Assembly (NCBI GenBank): GCA_029204045.2
Contig: CM055066.1
Span: 44,034,342-44,098,341, forward strand
Direction: 5' to 3'
DNA length: 64,000 bases
DNA from: Tillandsia leiboldiana
Lineage: Eukaryota; Streptophyta; Magnoliopsida; Poales; Bromeliaceae
The stretch's first letter is position 1, and each line of letters starts with the position of its first letter. The notes under the pieces were generated by a model that saw only the letters and a program-made list of their open reading frames with translations, did no database searches and was not told the DNA's origin. A program made the translations under genes and the position numbers. This document shows positions 9,918 to 20,663 of the stretch, in pieces.

Positions 9918-12900
9918 TGTGAGAACCTGGATCCCCACGACTTGATTACTGGTTGACCAGTAGCCCCTGGAGGCCTATGTGGCGTGTCGGTGGCGTTTGT
10001 GCACCAATTGGACACTAGTGATGGACTTAGAGTGTTTAATTGATCACGAGAGTAGTCAGATCACTCCGTCGAATGCTTAGAAGTGGTTTTGCGCGCAATG
10101 GATATTAAAATTGGGCTCAGCGTGAAGTTTGGACAAAAGAACACCTTTCCGGATGCCTTCGGCAATTTTTAGAGTTGGAGTTTGGCCAATCGGACTTCGG
10201 ATTTGGATTCAGCGCGCGAAATCATTGAGAATGGACTATTTACTTGCTTTTTTCGGAGCCCGGTTGACACGCGCGTTTTTCGAGGTGCGTGCACGAATCC
10301 CGATGCGGCACGGATCCCGAGGCGGCAGCGGCGCGCGGCTCGAGGCGCGCGGCGCGCTGCGCTTTACGCGCAGCTGGCGCGTTGGGAACGCGCGCCTTCT
10401 GCGCAGGGGGGGGAAACGCGCTTCATGCACGGGTGACGCAGGGGCCGCCACGTGGCGGGCCCCCACTGGCGCCCGCGCGGGAGTGGGTGCGTGCCCATGT
10501 GGCGGCGCGGTGTCACGCGCGCGTGTAGCACGCGGGTGCGGCGCCCGCGTGGCGTGCGGGATGCGCGCCACGTGGCGCAGGGGGGCGCGCGCCTGCGCCT
10601 GGCGCCCGCGCCCCTGTGCGGTGGACCGCCTAGCAGCGAGCCCCCTTTGGCGGTGCACCGTGGACCCGGTCCATGGGAGCCCTCCCCTCCTCTCTTTCTT
10701 CTCTTCTTCTTCTTCCTTCTCCACCCCGCACCATTTCTTCTCCCCTTTTTCTTCTTCTTCTCCAACCGAGCGAGAGAGAGTGAGAGGGAGGGGATTTTGT
10801 GAGGTGCGGCGATACGTCGTGGACCTCGCGGAGCGCACGAGGTGTTTCAAGGGGTCGGTTGGGCTGCGCGACGCAGCGGGGTAAGTCTCGCGCATTAATT
10901 TTACTGTGTTTTTAGCACAGTTTTGGGGCGTTCTTTTGGACATTGGATTGACCCCTTGTTCTTATCTGTGTTAGGGACCGTATTTTTACTGCTCCGTTTT
11001 GCGTGCGGACCCCGACGGCGTGTTCCGTTTTGCGTGCGGACTTCGTTTTGCGTGCGGATTTCGGCATCGTGCTCCGTTTTGCGTGTGGGCTCCGTTTTGT
11101 GTGAGGATTTCGGCACGGTGCACCGTTTTGCGTGCGAACTCCGTTTTGCACGCGGGTTTCGGCACCGTGCTCCATTTTGCGTGCGGACTCCGGCGGTGTG
11201 CACCGTTTTGCGTGCAACTTGTTGTACGAGCTCGGATTGAGGCGTGCCTTTACACTCTTTGGATCTACGCGTCACAAGGATTACCGTCGTGTTTTTGGTG
11301 AATTTTCTGAGATTCGCCCGAAGGTATACTTCTTTCCCCTTTACTGTGCAGAGTATTACAGTTGTCTTTGTTGTGGACTTTCGCGCTCACCGTGTTGTGG
11401 AATTTGTAACTCGGCCTCCGGGACTCGGATTTTGACGTGCAGGTACTTGTTTCGAAGGTCTCGACGCGGCGATCGCGACAGTATTTTTGATGGATTTTTC
11501 AGAGTCCGTTCTGCAGGTGAAAATTGCACATCTTCGGGGCTGGTTTCAATAGATGGTGTATACTTGGATATTTTAGCATAAAGTGTAACTTTGGACCTTT
11601 TGTTGTACCTAGGAGGGTTCGCGAGTGTTTTTGGAACACTGCAAGGAGCCGAGGTGGCGCGACATGTACCGTGGATGTTCAGCGGATTGTGCAAGCAAGT
11701 GGCCACGCTCTTCACCGACCCCAGGTTTGCCTTGGATTGAACACTTCAGGTGGGTAAGCTTAATATCAGTAACTGTATAAGGCAATGATTATGTTATGGC
11801 GAATATAAGTGCACTTGTGGGGATGTCACCCCTCGATGACTGACAGCAGGCATATTTGATGTACAACCGATATGAGCGAAAGGTAAGCAAGGAATGGCCT
11901 ACTTGGGTGAGATTGGTATACCATAGTAGGAATACTTTAGCATGCTTTGCTAATATATGTTTCACCCACTTTTATCGTTTCTGAGGACAAAAGCATGCTT
12001 GTATGGACATGTAGTTAGGCCATCTTTTATTGCTACACTACTTATTGGAACTTGACTTAGGAGAAACCATGCTTTTCCTTTCTCCTTCTTTGTTAGTCAG
12101 GTGGTCAGTGCTGCTCGGGTTCGAGCAGGGATCTGGGTAGTGTAGTAGGGACTTGGTGTCTGGGACAGGTTGGATTAGTTGTGGGGCTTTGCGGCAACCG
12201 CGGATATTGGGCGGTTGACGGGATATTTATTTATGCACCAGATTGGGTATCTGAATTCTCTAGTGGACAGAGTTTCCCCCTATTGAGTACTTTTGCATCC
12301 GATTGAGGTCGGGTTTTTCTTTAGTGGACAGAGTTTTCCACTTTGATCATAGTCTTGATCAAAGTCCTGCTATACAGAGATACTTTACTCGTGTGGGTCG
12401 CTCCCCTTGAGTGCCACTCTTGAGTTTCCGATCGGACGGTTTAGATGCCGATCTGTTACTTACTTTTGTTTCCGATCGGACGGTTTAGATGTCGATCTGT
12501 TACTTACTTTAGTTTCCGATCGGACGGTTTAGATGCCGATCTGTTACTTACTTTAGTTTCCGACCGAACGGTTTAGATGCCGATCTGTTACTTACTTTGG
12601 GATGCGAGCCATGTGGGCCGATCCCGCAGTTTCGAGCCATGTGTGCAGATTCCGCTGAGCAGGCAATGCCAGTTTTACTGGTGGCACCAGATTGGGTTTA
12701 TTACAGATATTCGCTTTATTGTTGCACTCGTGTCAGGGGGACTGAGTGAAGTTTAGTAGCTGTGTCTAGACCAGTGCTAGTGTTGTCGGGAACCGTTTGG
12801 GGATCGACGGTTGTCCCAAGGTCATTGTGAGTTGTTGACCGTTGTACGAGAGGCATAGGCAGGCATAGCAGGCATAGCAGGCATGGCAGGCATAGGCAGG

Positions 12901-13841
12901 CATAGCAGGCATAGCAGGCATGGCAGGCATAGGCAGGCATAGGCAGGCATAGGCAGGCATAGCAGGCATAGCAGGCATGGCAGGCATAGGCAGGCATAGC
13001 AGGCATAGCAGGCATGGCAGGCATAGGCAGGCATAGCAGGCATAGCAGGCATGGCAGCCATAGCAGGCATAGCAGGCAGTGCCAGTGATTACTGGTCTAT
13101 CGATTGGGTCGATTGTGCACTTCATGTGCTAGTGGTTGCATACCATTCTTTGGTTCTCCCCGTTTGGGCATTTAGATAGAGGCATGATAGCTGTTGAGAG
13201 GCTCCATCTTCCTTATTTCGGTCTTTACGGCTTTGGTTAGTTTTTGTCTCTTGAGGACTTGGTGGGCAGACCGTCAGTCCTGGCGGTGGTACCCACTGAG
13301 AACTCCCTTTTTGGTGTAGTTCTCACACCCTTTGGGGGTTTTCCCCCTCCTTTTTCCCTTTCTCTCCTTTGTTTTGCAGAGTCTTAGCGGGTGTTGCTGA
13401 TTTTGCGGTTGTGGTTCGAGGCGAGGGAGTCGTGAGCTAGATCCCTACCCGTCGTTGGAGAGTAGCGGTACCCCCTTCAGAGGAGATCTTCATTAGATTA
13501 GTTATTTTATTTTCCTCTTTTGAGAGACTGTTGTAGTGAGGATGACATGTATTGAGAGCCTGTACACTGTTGTATTTATTGGAGATACCTCCCTGTTGAG
13601 CTATGAGTTCTGTATCTGAGGATTTTGTACGATTATCATTTTTGGGAGGTGGACATTGTTGCATCATTTCCAGTTGTACAATGGTTGATTTCATTTTTAC
13701 AGCAGTTTTATCTTATAGCTCTGATATCTGTTAGCTGTAGCACTTGATTTGCAGGTAGGACGCTTCGCCTATGCGGACTTTGGCATAGGTGGCGGATCTG
13801 TTGGCGAGCCCGGGTCGCAGTTTCGACCCCGGGGCGTGACA
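9918..13841 (+). repeat. 3' LTR of element A (3.9 kb)
   Basis: Starts TGTGAGAACC and ends GGGGCGTGACA, followed by the AGTAG duplication. It is colinear with 2695-6603, including the CT tract, the 49-bp, 44-bp and 10-bp arrays. Differences by eye are scattered substitutions, short indels in the GC-rich block and rearrangement of minisatellite variants. Confidence 0.95.
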
Positions 13842-14603
13842 AGTAGCAACAATCATGATTCTCACATAAACCACTAATCACCCTCACATGAACCATCCAC
13901 CTATGCATGTCCAAAAATCCTCAAGTGGTACCCTCCAACAAGATAATCACATTGCCCCAATAAGATATTAAATTCCACATGCAAGGTTAATTGCTAACAT
14001 CGCCGCAATATATCCATACAAGCATGCATAATTTCTAACCACAAGTGTTAATCAATAATCCTAACACAGGGGGAACTCTCTAATATTCCTAGTGAGCATG
14101 TCGAAATAGAGGGATACAACAACCACCCACCTCGATCGCGAAGCACGGATCCAAACTCGCCCTCTCACAAAGAAAACCCCGGTTCACTGCGAACACTACA
14201 AAAACAACCAAAACGGTGCACAAATTAATCCTACAATCAACACAATGCCGCTGTCCGCGCAACAGTCCAGATGATGGTCGATTTTCACCTGCGAGATGAC
14301 CTCGAAAAATTCCAAAAAAAAAACCGCTGCGATCCTCGCGACGTGTAGATGCAAATCGAGTACTCGCACGTCCCGTTCCGACACCTGTAGGCCAATATAC
14401 AAATAGAACACCGCGGTAAGCCGCAACTCCTCCCGATTATAATTCTGCGGCACACAGCCCAGAAGAAGCTAAAATCTCACCTTAGAAATGTCCTCCAAAA
14501 ATCCCAGAAAAATCACCGCTGTGTTCCTTGCGAAGAGTAGATGCAAATCGAGTATTTGCACTTCTCGTTCCGACACCCGTGGGCCGAGAAATCCCACAAA
14601 AAC
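13842..14603 (-). repeat. LTR fragment of element E (piece 2) with TSD copies
   Basis: Bases 13842-13846 are the right-hand AGTAG duplication of element A, and 14599-14603 are the left-hand AAAAC of the next insertion. Between them is non-coding LTR sequence matching, in the same orientation, parts of solo LTR D near 55620-55920 (CACCTATGCATGTC, CCACCCACCTCGATCGC). Nothing codes here. Confidence 0.7.
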
Positions 14604-14832
14604 TGTTAAGGATTTTCTATTGGCGTATTTCGTGAAGTGTATTAAGTCTTGAAGATTGAAGTTGAAGAATTGTGGATCACATACATCAATCTCAAGAAGA
14701 ATGAATTCAAAAGGATCAGGTACGTTTAACTAAATAATTTTGGTGATCCGAATACATTCTTTTAGTTTAGAAACACTTGAAATATTCTTTATTGCATAAA
14801 AATAAAAAACTGGACAATTTGAATGTTTAGGA

Positions 14833-15034
14833 TCCGGATCTGGACCATCCAGTCCGGACCCCGAACAGAGTTGAGTTCATGCGTAACTTCAGTCCGGATC
14901 AGGAAATTCCAGTCCGGACCCCGAAATCGCATGAACAGTCCGGATCAGGAAATTTCAGTCCGAACCCCGAACTATTTTTTCAGAAAATTTGTTGAAAAAA
15001 GACGACAGTCCTGATCATCCAAATCCAGTTCGGA
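14833..15034 (+). promoter_or_regulatory. Four paired TCCGGA sites in the U3 of the solo LTR
   Basis: TCCGGA-like cores start at 14833/14853, 14893/14913, 14939/14959 and 15009/15029, giving four pairs with exactly 20 bp between partners. The second member of most pairs is followed by CCCCGAA. The array ends about 70 bp upstream of the TATA box. The spacing matches the ATCCGGAT pairs in elements P and Q although the core has changed, which suggests an upstream activating array. Confidence 0.75.
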
Positions 15035-15100
15035 CCACCGTGCGGGAAAAATTCTATTAAGTTAGTTTTTTATGCTTAACTCTTTCCAAAGGTTTCTAAC

Positions 15101-15109
15101 CTATAAATA
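15101..15109 (+). promoter_or_regulatory. TATA box of the Copia solo LTR
   Basis: CTATAAATA follows the conserved TTCCAAAGGTTTCTAA block shared with element P. It marks the U3/R side of the LTR. Confidence 0.8.
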
Positions 15110-17204
15110 AACCCTAATTTCACATCTAGGGTAACCGAATGAAACCGGAAGAAACCGAAAAAAATATAAAAAATTCACACATATAGAGAAGAAAGGAAAA
15201 CACGATTAATTTCATGTTTCTTCGTCTATATTGTTCAATTTGATTCTAGGGTTTCCAAACTCTTATTTCTTGTAGAATCAAATTGAAGAATTCTTAGATG
15301 GTGTTTTCTTATCTATCTTTGATCTAAGTATTCGGCGGATTATCATCACCAAGAAAACAACGATTTCCCAAAATCGACGCGTGGATTCGTGTGGCCTTGT
15401 GGATTCAAGGTGTTACCGCTCTCATGGATTCGGAGCGAGGTACGTTCGTGTGATCGATACGTGCTACATTGGTGAAGACCGTGGATTCGGTTGGACGTCG
15501 TGGATTTGACGTTGGACGTCGTGGATTCGGCATTGGACGCAAATCATGGATTCGAGGTGCGTTGTGGAGCGAGCGGAGAAGATCTACTTGGAGCGTATGG
15601 AAAAGGTTGAGTCGTAGGGTTACGGTAAATCACCTTGTACGTGTTTAATCTTAGTGGATTTTGCCGTGTTATCGGTCCCGTGGTTTTTTACTCCTGTGAT
15701 GGAGTTTTCCACGTAAAATCTTGCGTACTTTACATATTTTCCGCATTGGGTTATTTTTTACGCAACGATTTGGTGTGTTTATTGTTTACACCTATTCACC
15801 CCCCCTCTAGGTGGTTTTTCCCCTATTCAGATCCATTATTAACATAACCCACAAAAACCTCTCCGCTGTTGTCACGCCCCGGAGGTTCTAAAAGAGCAGA
15901 AAAACATGTTCCTTTTTTTTTTCTTAATATATGTATAACTGAACCTTGCCTCCGGTGTGTACCAGACCCGCCGCATGTACAAATTCGCTCCCCAAACGGG
16001 GGGAGTTTCCTTTGTATATGCACGGCGTTCCCAACACGACAAATACTTTAACCATTCCAACCATGACCGACAACGAGGAGAGAAAACATGTACTCATACA
16101 ATCACTGTTATCACATACAAGCTATAACATAAACCCAGAGGTTTTAGAAATCGGTGTCCACCCGACACCCAGTTTTTCAAAACGTTTTCGCAAACTCTTT
16201 TGAGCGGCTATTGTTTGAAAGGATAAATCCACGGGTTTAAAGTCGGTGCCCACACGGCACCTTTCTTTTTGGAAACATTTTCTGAAACCAGGTTTGGATT
16301 GGAAAACATGCCGCAATTATAAATCCTAACATTCACCACAAATATTCAAGAAGTCCTCGTCCCAACATCCATCAGAAAACCACAACAAGTATCACAGTCT
16401 AACTAACCATAGTAAAGGAAAATAACCAAAAGAAATAACATATCGTTTTCTAGCCCTCATGGCTAGGGTCCTCTCACGGATGCCTCACCGTCGTCCTGAC
16501 CCCCACCCTTGTACGGACCTGTCACAATGTGGGTTATTAGTGACTGATAAAGTAGTAAACAACTAAGTAAATGCAGTAGCTGAAAAGAACACACCGAAAC
16601 CGGAGCATTTACTTCCCCCTCATGTATCGCTAAATCCCTGTCACAGAACAAGCTGGGCACCAACCCCATAATACCGAAACAAGCTGGGCACCAATCCCAA
16701 TCTACCGTACTCATCTTCTTGGTGCCTCCAACCCCTCGACTGCCCAAGCAGCAGCCGCCTCACCTTGAGGGGTCCCCATCATCACGAGTCGTGGGGTACA
16801 CGGGTAAACTTACCATCTTTCCGAAAAAATACACCCTGTGCAGTGGCCAAACTGCCGGTGTGCGTGTAAGCAATATGAGTGTAAGAATAGCGTTGCGACC
16901 TCAGCCGCTTTAGTCAGAATAGTATAACGATCTTGCGACCGCAGCCGCTTTGATTAACATAATAAAAAGGGATTCACATGCTACGGGGTTAGTCAAATTA
17001 CCAAACCGATCTACTTTATCAAAACAAATATTCGGGAACAACTCTACACCGGTATTATGCGAATTCTGGGCTCCGAAAATTGAATCCTGCTCTCTGTCAA
17101 CACCCGGACCTAAAAGTAGCCCCCAAAAGAGCCGCGATCAGATCAGTAACATAATAACACATAAACGGGACCCAAACACACAACAACACTAGTGACCACT
17201 GGAC

Positions 17205-18108
17205 ATGGCGGTGGCGTCCGTGCGTGTGGGCGACACGGCCACCCATTCGGCATTGCCGGTCATACGGCCGTGCGGGCACCTGCCCCGCGCGGCGCTTGTC
17301 GCGACCGCGCGAGCCCTGGCCCTGCGCGGTGCAAGCCGCGGCCGCGCGGGCACTGACCCCGCGTGGCTCCCACCATGACCGTGCGGGTCCTTGCCCCGCA
17401 TGGTACGAGCCGCGGGCGTCGGCCCCGCGCGGCGCTTACCGCGGCCGCGCGGGCCTCGGTCCCGCGCGGCGCTTGCCGTAGCCGCGCGGGCACCCGCCCG
17501 CGCGGCACCCTCCGTAGCTGCGCGGGCGTCTGCCCGCGCGGCACCGTCCACGGCCGCGCGGGCATGGCCCCGCGTGGCGCGCGCGCATAACAGCCGCGCG
17601 GCGCGCGCGCACAACAGCCGCGCGGGCGCCTGCCGGCGCGGCTCCTGCCGCGGCCGCGCGGGCATGAGCCCCGCGCGGCACCAGCCACGGCCACGCCGGC
17701 AAGGCCCCGCGCTGCGCGTGCGCACAGCTGCGCGGGCGCCCGCCCGCGCGGCTCTGGTTGCGGCCGCACTGCCCGCGCGGCACCATCCGCGGCCATGCGA
17801 GTGTGACCCCCGCGCGGCGGCGCCCCTCCCACCGCGCGGCATTGTCCGCAGCTGCGCGGGCATGGCCCCACGCGGCGCTCGCCCCTAGCCGCGGCCGCAC
17901 GGGGACCTTGGTCCCGCGCGGCGGTAGCAGCGGCCGCGCGGCACCGTCCCCGCGCAGTGTGCTCGGCCGCGGCGCGATGCCCTAGGGCTTCACGGCGACG
18001 ACGCCTAGTCCCGCGCGGCGGTAGCAGCGGCCGGGCGGCACCGTCCCCGCGCGACGTGTATCACGGCCACGGCGCGATGCCCTAGGGCTTCGCGGCGACG
18101 ACGCCTAG
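17205..18108. repeat. GC-rich degenerate repeat array in solo LTR G
   Basis: GCCGCGCGGGC and CCCGCGCGGC blocks alternate at irregular intervals across about 900 bp. The right end is a tandem duplication of about 97 bp (starts at 17911 and 18008) that includes GATGCCCTAGGGCTTC. Long alanine- and arginine-rich open frames on both strands result from composition and have no domain. Confidence 0.85.
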
Positions 18109-18630
18109 GTTAGATTTGACTACTCCCAACCTACCCAAAAGACCGGAACGAAAACCGAGCGAAACGAACATAAAACTCGCTTACCTTTAATCGTCGGAGG
18201 CGGAGATCGTTCGCGCTTCCGTTCTTGGTACGTTCGTTGGGAGAGTTGGGTCGTTCCGTCCACTCCTTCTTTCTTCCCGTTTCCTTCCGATTAGGGTTCC
18301 GCCTTTTTCTTTTCGCTCGTTCTTTTCTCTCGTTTCTTCCGGTTAGGGTTTCTCTTCTTTTTTTTCTTTTTCTCTATTTTCTCTCCGGTTAGGGTTTCCT
18401 CTTTTCTATCCGGAAAGAGATAATTTGTACGTACATTAAACCCACATCCGAATATTAATAATTAATTAATAATTATTAAGTCATAAGAGATAATTCCTTA
18501 TCTCTTCGAAAAGCGTGCCCGATCTTTTGCACGGATTCCAATGCACACTACGGTTACCGCGATCCTCAAAACCCTATTCCGGAGAATCCATACATCGGAT
18601 TTCAATCTCTAATTAATTAATTAATCCTTG

Positions 18631-18722
18631 GAGATAATTCCTTAGAGATAATTCTTTAAAGATAATCCCTTTAAGATAATTCCTTAAAGATAATTCCTTT
18701 AGGATAATTCCCTAGAGATAAA
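18631..18722. repeat. Short tandem repeats, AGATAATTCCTTA unit
   Basis: About six imperfect 15- to 16-bp units of GATAATTCCTT(A/T)(A/G)A. The flanking blocks at about 18515-18560 and 18735-18800 (AAAGCGTGC.CGATC, TTGCACGGATT) form an imperfect longer duplication around this array. Confidence 0.7.
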
Positions 18723-18993
18723 CCCTTACCTCCTCAAAAAGCGTGCACGATCACTTGCACGGATTTCGATGCACCACCTGGCTATTGCGATCCTTTCCAC
18801 CCCTTTCTGGGGGTTCCGTAAGTCGGAATCCGGATCCGATCGCACCGCCGTTCTCCGTTTTCCGAGCTCTATCGCAGAAAAATACCCGCACCTCATAATT
18901 ATCCACTTAAGTAAACCCGTTACATCAATTACTCCAAACATAATCTTTATTAGCAGGAGAATAAAACGTTACCAAAAAATCTGTGATATTACA

Positions 18994-19617
18994 CCTGTCC
19001 AAAAGTCAGCCGTAGAAAAAGGGGTCACAAGATGATCCGTAAAACCCAGGAAAAGCACGGAATGGAGGGAAGTCGTAAATACAAGAAATGTAGCCCTACC
19101 TGTCGTGTGGTTGCGACACAAGACCGAAGCGGAGCTCTTGGCGGTGCAACTTGGCCGCCGGCCAACCGGAGCTTTTCCCATTTCGTGGGCAGGCTGGAAA
19201 GAATCCTTAGGTGATAAGGAGGACACTTCCAAGGGTCTCGGGCCAAAGAAACCAAAAGATCAAGGGAACTCACCTGGCCGGAGTTGGAGAAGAAGAGGGA
19301 AGAAGCCGGTTTCTTCCTCGCGTCGCGCAGCCACCCAGCAAGGCTAGCCTCGATCTCCAGACGCAGAAGAATCTCCCAGAAAGCTCAGGGAGCAAGCTTG
19401 ACGGAATCGGAGCAACCCTTCTCTCTTTCTCTCTCTCTCTCGGATTGGGATGTGGGGGAAGGCTTTTGGTGTCTCCGAGCTTAAGGGACGAGGCGTTTTG
19501 CTTCATCAACGTGCCATAGAGCTTTAATAGCTTCCAAAAATAGCTCGTAACCCCCCCCCACAGCAGCCCAAAAGACATCTTCAAAAAATATCTAATAATG
19601 TAACAATATGTCACTAG
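18994..19617 (-). repeat. LTR fragment of element E (piece 4)
   Basis: Non-coding LTR sequence, with homology to solo LTR D near 56420-56520 (GGTCACAAGATGATCCG and GTAGCCCTACCTGTCGTG). It contains a CT microsatellite near 19425-19440. It ends at 19610-19617 with GTCACTAG, the duplication made by the hAT insertion. Confidence 0.7.
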
Positions 19618-19661
19618 CAGGGAATCAAGTGCCGCCCGTGCTGCGGCGGCACGGGCGGCAC

Positions 19662-19692
19662 GTACCGTGCCCCTCAAAGAGGGGCACGGTAC
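19662..19692. repeat. Perfect hairpin near the left hAT end
   Basis: A 14-bp stem (19662-19675 with 19679-19692) around an AAA loop; the arm is GTACCGTGCCCCTC. It contains the GGCACG motif that recurs at both ends of the element. Confidence 0.95.
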
Positions 19693-19717
19693 AGGGGGGG
19701 GTCTCGCACCCCCCCCT

Positions 19718-19758
19718 GTCTCGAGCGATACCTGATACCCCAGGGTATCGCTCGAGAC
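19718..19758. repeat. Second hairpin near the left hAT end
   Basis: A perfect 15-bp stem (19718-19732 with 19744-19758), arm GTCTCGAGCGATACC, around an 11-base loop. A related GAGCGATACCCTG...GGGGTATCGC palindrome follows directly, so the left 200 bp can fold extensively. Confidence 0.95.
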
Positions 19759-19825
19759 GGAGCGATACCCTGTGGGGTATCGCGGGCCGTGCCGGCCCGT
19801 GCCGACCGGCACGGCCCGTTTTCCT

Positions 19826-20060
19826 CTTTTTTTTTTTTTTTTTTTTTTTTGTTTTTTTTTTGGTTTTTTTCTTTAGATTTTTTCTGTATTTTTTAAAACA
19901 GGCATAGTTAGGTGTTTTTTTTTTTTTTTAGTCACATGTGTACAGTAATGCATAGTAATTTTTTTTTTTTTTTTTTAAAGGTATCACATGTGCACAGTTT
20001 TTTTTGTTTTTTTCCTTTAGATTTTTTTTTTTTTTCCATTATCTTCCCACGTGAAGATTT
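19826..20060. repeat. Poly-T-rich 5' region of the hAT element
   Basis: Several long T homopolymers separated by short islands containing CACATGTG(T/C)ACAGT. A CT-rich stretch follows to about 20230 and an AT-rich stretch to about 20640. This is the non-coding leader or promoter area of the transposase. Phenylalanine-rich frames here are not genes. Confidence 0.8.
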
Positions 20061-20663
20061 TTTTTTTTTCTTTTTCCTTTCTCCTCCCCCTTTCCCTTCC
20101 CCCTCCTCTTCTCCTTCCCCTCACGGCCTCACCCTCATAATTCTCGACAGATTTATCCTCTTTCTCTCTCTCTCTTCCTTTCCTTTCCTTTCATTCTCAC
20201 GCAAGCAAATTTTTTTTTTCTTTTTTCATCGCTAAAGAAAAGACGCGGGAAGTGAAAATCAGAGATCTACTTATTAGGTAAGTAAAAATTATTATAATTT
20301 AAGTTTTTATTTAGAATTTTTAAATATTTCATAATTATAAAGCTCTTTTAAAAAAAAAATTTAAATTAGTTACTTATAAATTATTTAATTTTGAACTATT
20401 TTCAGGATCCATTTATTGATCTCTTTCTTTATAATTTATAAATAGTTCAAAATTAACTGGATCAATAAATAGATCTTGAAAAGTTTTGAGAAAAAGTATA
20501 ATATTTTTTAATTTTATATTTTATAATTTTTAAAATTTTAAAAAAAATGATAAAATCAAAATAATTTTTAAAATTGATATATATAATTTTCTCATCTTTT
20601 TCTTATTATTTTGAATGAATTTTAAAATAGTTATTTGTATGTTAAAAATTTGTGTAGATCATA

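Larger units (their letters stand above)
2695..13841 (+). mobile_element. Non-autonomous Ty3/Gypsy element A with giant LTRs
   Basis: A is a complete insertion of 11,147 bp: left LTR 2695-6603, PBS 6611-6623, internal region 6604-9917, PPT 9907-9917, right LTR 9918-13841, and a 5-bp duplication AGTAG. The two LTRs (3909 and 3924 bp) are very similar by eye apart from repeat-array differences, which points to a recent insertion. They make up about 70 percent of the element. The internal region has only decayed fragments of gag and pol with no usable frame, so replication would need proteins from an autonomous relative. The pol remnants (PPVKEIE block, YSQSDLE block, FHVSQLR end block) point to a Tekay-like chromovirus ancestor. 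It sits inside the LTR of element E in the opposite orientation. Confidence 0.95.
14604..15853 (+). mobile_element. Copia (SIRE-like) solo LTR, TSD AAAAC
   Basis: A 1250-bp LTR begins TGTTAAGG and ends CATAACCCACA, flanked by AAAAC at 14599-14603 and 15854-15858. No PBS or internal sequence follows, so LTR-LTR recombination removed the rest of the element. Its layout matches the LTRs of elements P and Q: a paired TCCGGA array (14833-15034), a TATA box (15101-15109), repeated GTGGATTCG motifs (about 15385-15555), and the CCCCTCTAGG end block. The paired sites have drifted to AGTCCGGA, so this is a diverged copy. Confidence 0.95.
15870..18993 (-). mobile_element. Solo LTR G of a minus-strand Ty3 element (3.1 kb)
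   Basis: On the plus strand it runs from TGTCACGCCCCGG to GATATTACA, so on its own strand it starts TGTAATATC and ends CCGGGGCGTGACA, the end typical of the Ty3 LTRs in this window. Flanking bases are GCTGT (15865-15869) and CCTGT (18994-18998), a 5-bp duplication with one mismatch. Removing it rejoins element E as CCGCTGTCCAAAA, which resembles uninterrupted solo LTR D near 56390. It holds a long GC-rich array (17205-18108) and an AT-rich part with short repeats (18420-18722). No coding region is credible. Confidence 0.85.

Noticed and set aside
17189..18000. Long Ala/Arg/Gly-rich frames on both strands
   Set aside because: Produced by extreme GC content in solo LTR G. Overlapping frames on both strands are equally long, which excludes coding selection.
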